Source of the DNA: an uncultured Clostridia bacterium
GTDB lineage: Bacteria; Bacillota; Clostridia; Christensenellales; UBA1242
NCBI GenBank assembly: GCA_934771675.1
Contig: CAKVMF010000018.1
Span: 1-11,192, forward strand
Length of the DNA: 11,192 nt
Direction: 5' to 3'
The notes under the pieces were generated by a model that saw only the letters and a program-made list of their open reading frames with translations, made no database searches and had not been told where the DNA came from. Made by a program: the position numbers and the translations under genes. Of this stretch, positions 6,440 through 11,192 are shown in pieces. Position 1 is the stretch's first letter; each line of letters begins with the position of its first letter.

Positions 6440-7343
6440 TATCTTCTCCATCGTAGTCCACTGAAATATTCTCTTCAGTAAGCCTTGAATTTATATCATC
6501 ATTTCGAACAATATCAATTTCATCAAACAAGCCATTTTGTGTGACTGTTATATATTGTCTTTTCAAAAGTTCCAAGAGTGCTAAAAACGTATTGATGATT
6601 TCGCTTTTTGAATAACTATCTTCAAACATATCTTTAAATTTGAACTCTTTTTTCACAAGAAGCATATCTTTTATTTGTGAAATTTTTTGAGCTACCGTAA
6701 ATCTATCTTTAACAATTTTTTTCTCTTGAATCACTTCAGCCTTAACAACCATTTTTTGCATGAGGTCTGAAAATGCTCTAATCAATGAATCAACTGACAA
6801 TTTGTCAGGAAGTTCATATTTAAACTCACCAACACTATTATCCGGAGCTTTGTAAAATTTTGCAATATCTTCAATTGCTCCAAGTTTTTCACTTTGCTCT
6901 TTAAACAACTTATATTCTTCAATTTGTCGAATCAAACGCTGCTCTGGGTCTTCTTCATCAACTTCTTCTTCCGGTTTTGGAAGCAAATGTTTTGATTTAA
7001 TTTCAAGCAATGTTGCCGACATATCTATAAACTCACTAGCCTTTTCAACATCAACAGTATCAATATCTTTCATAATTTGAAGATACTGCTCTGTTATATC
7101 TGACAAGAATATATCACAGATATCAATTTTGGTGATCTTTATCAAATGCAAAAGTAAGTCGAGTGGGCCTTCAAACTGATTAAGTTTAAATTTATAATCA
7201 TCTTCTTCAGTTTCTTCCAAAATTTCAAGTGACTTTTTATCTAATTTTGTCACGTCAAAAACAGGCTCTTGTTTTTGTTCAACTTGAACCGCAATGTTTT
7301 CTTCATCCTTTTCTGCTGTGTTTTGATTTAAAATTTCATCCAT
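6432..7343 (-). CDS. scpA: Segregation and condensation protein A (ScpA, kleisin)
   Basis: ScpA bridges the SMC head domains and binds ScpB in the bacterial condensin. The family core begins near residue 50 with the N-terminal signature YKFKLNQFEGPLDLLLHLI (50-68). The helix ATLLEIKSKHLLPKPEEE (110-127) and an acidic linker follow. The C-terminal winged helix (about 215-280) contacts the SMC cap. At 303 residues it is about 45 longer than typical ScpA because of an acidic, Gln-rich N-terminal extension (1-49) without recognisable domain. The ATG is 2 nt after the stop codon of the M50 gene; only a weak GGGA precedes it, again suggesting coupling. It overlaps scpB by 8 bp. Confidence 0.95.
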   Translation of the reverse strand: MDEILNQNTAEKDEENIAVQVEQKQEPVFDVTKLDKKSLEILEETEEDDYKFKLNQFEGPLDLLLHLIKITKIDICDIFLSDITEQYLQIMKDIDTVDVEKASEFIDMSATLLEIKSKHLLPKPEEEVDEEDPEQRLIRQIEEYKLFKEQSEKLGAIEDIAKFYKAPDNSVGEFKYELPDKLSVDSLIRAFSDLMQKMVVKAEVIQEKKIVKDRFTVAQKISQIKDMLLVKKEFKFKDMFEDSYSKSEIINTFLALLELLKRQYITVTQNGLFDEIDIVRNDDINSRLTEENISVDYDGEDNG

Positions 7344-7345
7344 GT

Positions 7346-8020
7346 TTATAGTCCCAAAATTAATCCAAATAGTTTAACAAGCCCACCAATTAAAAGTTCT
7401 GCCGTGTAACTATAATAAATATAGTATAATCCAGAACAAACAAAAATCAAATAAATTATTAATGAATACTTTTTACAAAAACTCAAAAATGGAGTTTCAT
7501 GTTTTGAAAAACTCTCAATAATCCTATATCCATCAAGCGGATATATCGGCAAAATATTGAAAAATGCCAACATAAAGTTTAAAGAAACAGATATTACCAA
7601 AAATTGATAAAGCAATTTTCCATAAAAACAAGACTCAAAAAAAGTTGGGGCAATTTTTAATATGCACATGTAGATAAACAAAAATACAATGCCCAAAATG
7701 AGATTCATAACAATCCCAGCAATAGCAACTAAAAACTTACTTTTATTTCCACGTTTGTAGTTTCGCTCATCAACAGGAACTGGCTTTGCCCAACCAAATC
7801 TAAACAAAATCAAAAAAACAAATCCTTTCCAATCAAAATGAGCAAGTGGTGCCAACGTGTAACGCTTCATTGCAACGGCTGTGTAATCACCTTCCCTTTT
7901 TGCAGCAAAGGCATGTGCAAATTCATGAAAAGGCATAGCAACAAACAGCGCCATAACAAGTGCCAACAAACTAATCAAAATTTCAACAAACGAATAGTTT
8001 AAGTATTCTGGATATAACAT
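7346..8020 (-). CDS. Site-2 protease family (M50) integral membrane metalloprotease
   Basis: The 224-residue protein has several transmembrane segments (about 11-31, 97-122, 136-157 and 187-222). The zinc-binding motif HEFAH (32-36) is at the end of the first helix, and the distal motif NILPIYPLDG (155-164) supplies Asp163. Both are needed for intramembrane proteolysis. The segment GWAKPVPV (76-83) is typical of the short M50 subfamily that sits beside scpA in Firmicutes. The substrate is unknown. It is not convincingly SpoIVFB, which has a different arrangement and a larger C-terminus. It is the first gene of the ten-gene operon, with a near-perfect promoter (8046-8074), a leader of about 20 nt and a GGGAG ribosome binding site. 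An intrinsic terminator (8098-8124) separates it from the DacF-like gene upstream. Confidence 0.9.
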   Translation of the reverse strand: MLYPEYLNYSFVEILISLLALVMALFVAMPFHEFAHAFAAKREGDYTAVAMKRYTLAPLAHFDWKGFVFLILFRFGWAKPVPVDERNYKRGNKSKFLVAIAGIVMNLILGIVFLFIYMCILKIAPTFFESCFYGKLLYQFLVISVSLNFMLAFFNILPIYPLDGYRIIESFSKHETPFLSFCKKYSLIIYLIFVCSGLYYIYYSYTAELLIGGLVKLFGLILGL

Positions 8021-8045
8021 ATATTTCTCCCAAAACTATACTGTC

Positions 8046-8074
8046 ATTATATCAAAAATAATACTTTAAGTCAA
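8046..8074 (-). promoter_or_regulatory. Promoter of the M50-scpA-scpB-...-Nudix operon
   Basis: On the minus strand -35 TTGACT (8069-8074), a 17-nt spacer and a perfect -10 TATAAT (8046-8051). TGA directly upstream makes an extended -10. The predicted start is near 8039, giving a short leader with GGGAG before the ATG at 8020. This looks like a housekeeping sigma-A promoter, consistent with constitutive need for ScpAB and RluB. Confidence 0.9.
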
Positions 8075-8097
8075 TTTATCAATTATTACACACACAC

Positions 8098-8124
8098 AAA
8101 AAAACCAGCATTGCTGATTTTTTT
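8098..8124 (-). terminator. Intrinsic terminator of the DacF-like gene
   Basis: On the minus strand the transcript reads A7, then TCAGC, loop AAT, GCTGG and T7. This gives a 12-bp stem (8098-8109 with 8113-8124) with one G-U pair and a 3-nt loop. The T-run forms the 3' arm, as in many Firmicutes terminators. It lies 27 nt beyond the stop codon at 8152. A short (AC)5 run at 8088-8097 adjoins it. Confidence 0.85.
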
Positions 8125-8151
8125 GTTATATTTGTTGGATTTAAAATTATC

Positions 8152-9324
8152 TTACCATACGTTAATCAATTTTTTAAACTGATCAATAAATTTTTCTTCT
8201 TGAGCATCCTTTTTGATTATTGCATCAAATTCATCAACAACTATATTGTTTTGATCAAAAACATAAACACGTCCAACTTTTTCACCAGCCGCTTTTGGTG
8301 CTTTTAAATTTTCTGCAAGTTGCAATTCTGCTCTAAAAGTTCTTGCATCACCCTTTTGCATAAACATAAATGAATCTCTTTCAGGATAAACATCAATTTC
8401 ATTTTTTGAATGCTTCATCAAAACTTTAGAAAGTGGAAGTTCGGAATTTACAACAAGCTTGTTTGTGTAATTTGAAAAACCATAGTTGAACAATTTTGAC
8501 ATTTCCGAAAATCTGACTTTGCTGTCATTTGCACCAATAACAACCCCAATTAACCTAAGATTCCCACGTTTTGCTGATGCAGTTAAGCAATATTTTGCAA
8601 GATCTGTATATCCAGTTTTTCCACCTTCAACACCTTCATAAGTTTTTACCAATCTATTGGTGTTGACAAGCCCAGTTTTTCGTCCACTTGGATGAATAAA
8701 ATCATCCATCCAGATTTTTGAATATTTTATGTAAATTGGATTGTTGCAAACAGTTCTATAAATTTGAGCCATATCTTTTGCTGAAGAATAATGATTGCTA
8801 GTTGGAAGTCCTGTGCAATTTGCAAAATGAGTGTTGTTTAAATTTAAGTTTGCTGCAAGTCTGTTCATTTTTGAAACAAACATATCTTCACTTCCTGCAA
8901 CATGTTCCGCAAGTGCAACGGTGCTGTCATTTGCTGAAGCAACAACAACAGTTTTAATCAAATCTGTAAGTTTGTAACTTGAACCCGCATCCAAAAACGC
9001 AGATGAGCCACCAACTGACGCTGCCTCTTCAGAAACAACAACAATATCATTTTCTTTAACTAATCCTTTTGAAATTGCATCAAAAATAATTGAAAGTGAA
9101 GCCAATTTTGTCATAGATGCAATCGGAAGTCTTTTGTCTGCATCCTTTTCAAAAATAACAGTTCCTGAATTGTAATCTAAAAGCAATGCCGATTTTGATG
9201 TGATTTCAGATTTTGAAATTTCATCAGCAACATTTGCAGCTCTTGTTATTCCACAATAATTTGCTGGAACAATGAACATAAATGTGAATAATATTAAGAA
9301 TAAAAAAATAATAGGTTTTTTCAT
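8152..9324 (-). CDS. dacF: D-alanyl-D-alanine carboxypeptidase, DacF-like (S11 family)
   Basis: The 390-residue secreted penicillin-binding protein has a hydrophobic signal segment (about 4-22). The three catalytic motifs are intact: SMTK (70-73, nucleophile Ser70), SAN (130-132) and KTG (236-238). A C-terminal PBP5-type domain follows, and the protein ends in an amphipathic, likely membrane-binding tail (FIDQFKKLINVW). Such enzymes remove the terminal D-Ala of peptidoglycan stems; DacF in Bacillus acts in the forespore and helps set spore-cortex crosslinking. Position after a SpoIIM-like gene and before the M50-scpAB block supports DacF. The start has an AAAGGAG ribosome binding site 8 nt upstream, and both lie inside the loop of a 13-bp inverted repeat (9306-9352). 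The gene ends at its own terminator. The symbol rests on context, since paralogues are hard to separate. Confidence 0.9.
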   Translation of the reverse strand: MKKPIIFLFLILFTFMFIVPANYCGITRAANVADEISKSEITSKSALLLDYNSGTVIFEKDADKRLPIASMTKLASLSIIFDAISKGLVKENDIVVVSEEAASVGGSSAFLDAGSSYKLTDLIKTVVVASANDSTVALAEHVAGSEDMFVSKMNRLAANLNLNNTHFANCTGLPTSNHYSSAKDMAQIYRTVCNNPIYIKYSKIWMDDFIHPSGRKTGLVNTNRLVKTYEGVEGGKTGYTDLAKYCLTASAKRGNLRLIGVVIGANDSKVRFSEMSKLFNYGFSNYTNKLVVNSELPLSKVLMKHSKNEIDVYPERDSFMFMQKGDARTFRAELQLAENLKAPKAAGEKVGRVYVFDQNNIVVDEFDAIIKKDAQEEKFIDQFKKLINVW

Positions 9325-9352
9325 AAGCTAACTCCTTTTAAACCTATTATTT
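9306..9352 (-). repeat. 13-bp inverted repeat with ribosome binding site and start codon of dacF in the loop
   Basis: AAATAATAGGTTT (9306-9318) and AAACCTATTATTT (9340-9352) are perfect inverse complements. On the minus-strand transcript the 21-nt loop (9319-9339) holds the AAAAGGAG ribosome binding site and the ATG at 9324. The 3' arm encodes the first residues of the protein (KPII) and is followed by four more U residues. The hairpin would present the initiation region as an open loop; alternatively, with the U-run, it could pause or terminate transcription. Confidence 0.7.
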
Positions 9353-9385
9353 GCCAAAGATTGTCAAAATATGTATATTTTTGTT

Positions 9386-10006
9386 CTAAATTACAATATA
9401 ACATATATTTTTAAAAAATAATGGATAAATTAGCACCGCAAAAATAGTAAGCAAAACAACAATAACAATACTAATAACTACTGGCAAAATAAATTCAGAT
9501 TCACCAAATCCAAAACTAAATTGCTTACATTTTTGAGCATTAAAACTTCGCCACCCGCAAGCCACCACAAACAAAGATAGTGCTGCAAAATATATCAAAT
9601 TTATTGGAAGTGAAATAAAGATTGTTGAAAGCACTCCACCAAAACCATAAAGCGAAATCACACAAGCATTACTCATCAAAAATAGTGCTGATTGATAAAT
9701 GATAAAAACATTTGAAAACAAACCAACGTAAAAGTTTAAATTCAAAATAAAAATCAAAATTAATGGAATTAAAAATGAGATAAGTTTTGACCAGAACAAT
9801 CCACCATAACTTGCCGAACCATTTACATAAGATGTCAAAATCTTGTTTGATGATGAAATCAAATTTAAGTATGAATCACTTGAGCAAACAAAAATAATTC
9901 CTAAAACTTGCCCCACCAAAAAACAAATTAAAAAAACAAAGAAAAACCGTCTATTTTTTTTAAAATAGAAACCAATATCTGTAGGCAAAATTTCAAATTT
10001 TTTCAC
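9386..10006 (-). CDS. SpoIIM-like multispanning membrane protein
   Basis: A 206-residue, very hydrophobic protein with about five transmembrane segments (near 22-42, 72-90, 97-117, 122-150 and 173-198). A short cytoplasmic N-terminus leads into a first helix containing FLVGQVLG. The segment GGVLSTIFISLPINLIYFAA (about 122-141) resembles the conserved MPQNLLLIPA region of SpoIIM, and overall length and topology match that family (about 214 residues in Bacillus). SpoIIM works with SpoIID and SpoIIP in peptidoglycan remodelling during engulfment. The resemblance is distant, so this is a moderate-confidence call; an unrelated membrane protein is possible. I use the GTG at 10006: no ATG and no clear Shine-Dalgarno sequence are visible, and the frame remains open further upstream, so the start is uncertain. 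The gene begins 34 bp after the Spo0A-like gene. Confidence 0.65.
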   Translation of the reverse strand: MKKFEILPTDIGFYFKKNRRFFFVFLICFLVGQVLGIIFVCSSDSYLNLISSSNKILTSYVNGSASYGGLFWSKLISFLIPLILIFILNLNFYVGLFSNVFIIYQSALFLMSNACVISLYGFGGVLSTIFISLPINLIYFAALSLFVVACGWRSFNAQKCKQFSFGFGESEFILPVVISIVIVVLLTIFAVLIYPLFFKNICYIVI

Positions 10007-10040
10007 ACTACATTGTATGCTTAAACTTTTTTCAAAACAC

Positions 10041-10517
10041 CTAAATTGTGTAAGATTTTTTCAATTGAAAATCTCTTGAAACAATAAGCTCGGTTATTCT
10101 TATCAAAAGTTCACTGTTATGTGGAAACAACAAATAGTTTTTCATGTAATTATAAATAAAGTTGTCACCTTTCTTTTCTGTGTCATACATTGCATTTTCG
10201 AAACACAAACGCATTGCTCTTTCAACTGAAATAGCAGTTTTGTTGTATTTTTTTGCAATTGCAGGATAAATCTGATTGCAAATACTAAATTGATACTTTC
10301 CGCTTGAAATATACAAGAAAATTGCATCTTTCCAATATTTGTAACCATACTTGCTTGGTGAAATGCTGAGAGCATTCAAAATTATGTCAACATCATGATA
10401 AATATTAACAAACAAACTTTCTGTTGATGGATCACCATTTTTGATTGTGTCATTATTTTTAATATAATGATATTTGTATGATGATGCCATGTTTAAATAA
10501 TCATTTATACAATCCAT
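10041..10517 (-). CDS. Stand-alone Spo0A C-terminal DNA-binding domain protein (no receiver domain)
   Basis: The 158-residue protein matches the Spo0A effector domain over residues 40-145. YHDVDIILNALSISP...GYKYWKDAI aligns with the [21 protein letters not shown] region. QIYPAIAKKYNKTAISVERAMR (82-103) aligns with LYPDIAKKFNTTASRVERAIR, the helix-turn-helix that reads the 0A box. After VERA the usual RHAIEVAW is altered to RLCFENAM. The first 39 residues are polar and too short for a receiver domain. An in-frame stop shortly upstream of the ATG and only 115 bp to spoIVB rule out a longer reading frame. It occupies the canonical spo0A place after spoIVB. Without a receiver it lacks the phospho-acceptor Asp, so it cannot be controlled by the usual phosphorelay. 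The ATG at 10517 has no Shine-Dalgarno sequence; a promoter at 10524-10552 suggests leaderless expression. Confidence 0.88.
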   Translation of the reverse strand: MDCINDYLNMASSYKYHYIKNNDTIKNGDPSTESLFVNIYHDVDIILNALSISPSKYGYKYWKDAIFLYISSGKYQFSICNQIYPAIAKKYNKTAISVERAMRLCFENAMYDTEKKGDNFIYNYMKNYLLFPHNSELLIRITELIVSRDFQLKKSYTI

Positions 10518-10523
10518 GGCACA

Positions 10524-10552
10524 ATCATATCACATATTATGTAAAAATACAA
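10524..10552 (-). promoter_or_regulatory. Candidate leaderless promoter of the Spo0A-like gene
   Basis: On the minus strand -35 TTGTAT (10547-10552), a 17-nt spacer and -10 TATGAT (10524-10529) preceded by TGA (extended -10). Only six bases separate the -10 from the ATG at 10517, so the predicted +1 is the A of the start codon. The spacer contains an 11-bp dyad, ACATATTATGT (10532-10542), a possible operator. The -35 is only a moderate match. Confidence 0.5.
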
Positions 10553-10556
10553 ACAA

Positions 10557-10576
10557 TTTTGAATAGTTTTGAATAG
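10557..10576. repeat. Two tandem 10-bp repeats (TTTTGAATAG) upstream of the Spo0A-like promoter
   Basis: The unit TTTTGAATAG occurs twice head to tail and is followed by six more T residues. It lies 4 bp upstream of the candidate -35. A 10-bp period places both copies on the same DNA face, as cooperative binding sites often are. It does not match the Spo0A box TGNCGAA. Confidence 0.6.
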
Positions 10577-10632
10577 TTTTTTAATTTTGTGTAAAATTTT
10601 CTGTCATTTTCGTTTAAAATTATTAAAAATGT

Positions 10633-11192
10633 CTAATTATCAATCATCCAATCAGCATAAACGCCATAACCTTTTGTTGAATCTGAAACAAAAACGTGAG
10701 TAACTGCACCAACGAGTTTTCCATTTTGAATAATTGGACTTCCGCTCATCCCCTGAACTATTCCACCTGTTTTCGAAATAAGCTCTTTATCTGTAACACG
10801 AATAAACATACTCTTGTTATCTTTTTTGGTTTGGAAATATGTCTTTACAATTTCTATATCATAATATTTTGGGGTTGTTCCATCAATTGTACATCTAATT
10901 TGAGCCTTTCCACTTCTGATTTCATTTCTTCCCGCAACTTCAACAACATCTCCATCAAAAATACCAGTGCAAGAATTATTGAAATCACCAAAAACACCAA
11001 ACTTATTGTTAGAATCAAGAGAACCAAGGTTGCTTCCATTTCTTAAAAACAAACCACGTAATTCCCCTGGATTTCCTTTTGAACCTTTTCTGCGACCAAC
11101 AATATTACACTTAAAAATACTACCACCTTGTTTTTTTATTGGCAAACATGTGCCAGTATCAATATCACAAACAGGATGGCCAAGTGCACCAA
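10633..11192 (-). CDS. spoIVB: SpoIVB peptidase (S55 family), C-terminal part; 5' end outside the window
   Basis: SpoIVB is a serine peptidase secreted by the forespore; it cleaves SpoIVFA to release the signal that activates sigma-K. The 186 codons visible cover most of the S55 catalytic domain. GALGHPVCDIDTG at the window edge carries the catalytic His. GSKGNPGELRG and NNKFGVFG are family landmarks. RVTDKELISKTGGIVQGMSG contains the conserved Asp and the nucleophile Ser in GMSGSPI. AVTHVFVSDSTKGYGVYADWM closes the domain. The whole catalytic set appears intact. The reading frame continues without a start beyond 11192; the internal TTG at 11145 is not the true start. The C-terminus stops at WMIDN, some 15 residues shorter than B. 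subtilis SpoIVB. The PDZ domain and signal anchor would lie outside. spoIVB directly upstream of spo0A is the normal Firmicutes order. Confidence 0.95.
   Translation of the reverse strand, partial: GALGHPVCDIDTGTCLPIKKQGGSIFKCNIVGRRKGSKGNPGELRGLFLRNGSNLGSLDSNNKFGVFGDFNNSCTGIFDGDVVEVAGRNEIRSGKAQIRCTIDGTTPKYYDIEIVKTYFQTKKDNKSMFIRVTDKELISKTGGIVQGMSGSPIIQNGKLVGAVTHVFVSDSTKGYGVYADWMIDN

Noticed and set aside
6923..6931. Perfect Spo0A box (TTTGTCGAA) on the plus strand
   Set aside because: It lies deep inside scpA, away from any promoter; one such match is plausible by chance and is explained by the coding sequence.
7346..8020. The M50 protease as SpoIVFB, the target pathway of SpoIVB
   Set aside because: The short form, the GWAKPVPV motif and the place beside scpA fit the general site-2 protease subfamily; nothing specific to SpoIVFB is visible.
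8088..8097. (AC)5 dinucleotide run
   Set aside because: Too short to be a meaningful microsatellite; it merely adjoins the terminator.
9339..9385. Possible sigma-F/G or sigma-A promoter for dacF (TTGACA near 9360-9365; GGCAAATAAT like a forespore -10)
   Set aside because: TTGACA has no -10 at usual spacing, and the forespore-type match has at least two mismatches and no good -35.
10584..10599. AATTTT-GTGT-AAAATT inverted repeat after spoIVB as a terminator
   Set aside because: The 6-bp stem is purely A-T and has no proper U-tract beyond it; too weak to call.
1..11192. CRISPR arrays, insertion sequences, prophage or attachment sites
   Set aside because: No regularly spaced repeats, transposase or integrase genes or duplicated tRNA ends were seen; composition is uniform.

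Overview
The window is AT-rich (about one third G+C). All gene content lies on the minus strand, so it is described in transcription order, from high to low coordinates. The gene set points to a low-GC, Clostridia-like Firmicute with sporulation ancestry: a SpoIVB peptidase, a Spo0A-type DNA-binding domain, a SpoIIM-like membrane protein, two DacF/DacB-type carboxypeptidases and a GerW/YtfJ protein, together with the conserved scpA-scpB-rluB block. The species cannot be named from this sequence alone.

Right part (11192 to 8098): the 3' portion of spoIVB is followed by a 158-codon gene that encodes only the Spo0A C-terminal DNA-binding domain. It sits exactly where spo0A normally lies, but has no receiver domain. 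A SpoIIM-like membrane protein and a DacF-like D,D-carboxypeptidase follow, and the block ends at a clear intrinsic terminator (8098-8124).

Middle and left part (8074 to 568): a near-perfect vegetative promoter (8046-8074) starts a ten-gene run with gaps of 32 bp or less and two overlaps. The order is M50 site-2 protease, scpA, scpB, DUF2953 protein, gerW/ytfJ, a second D,D-carboxypeptidase, rluB, a BaiN/HI0933-type flavoprotein, plsC and a Nudix hydrolase. The run combines chromosome condensation, envelope/spore peptidoglycan work, ribosome modification and phospholipid synthesis. From memory of clostridial genomes it looks like a shortened version of a familiar order: spmA/spmB, xerD/deoB and cmk are not where I would expect them.

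Left edge: a tRNA-Thr(CGU) has its own promoter and a leader hairpin, and a terminator follows downstream. Beyond this a strong extended -10 promoter drives the first 51 codons of an unidentified acidic protein that runs off the window.

The most notable signals are the receiver-less Spo0A in the spoIVB-spo0A locus, its apparently leaderless promoter flanked by tandem repeats, and a set of inverted repeats that place start codons in hairpin loops at dacF, DUF2953 and rluB.
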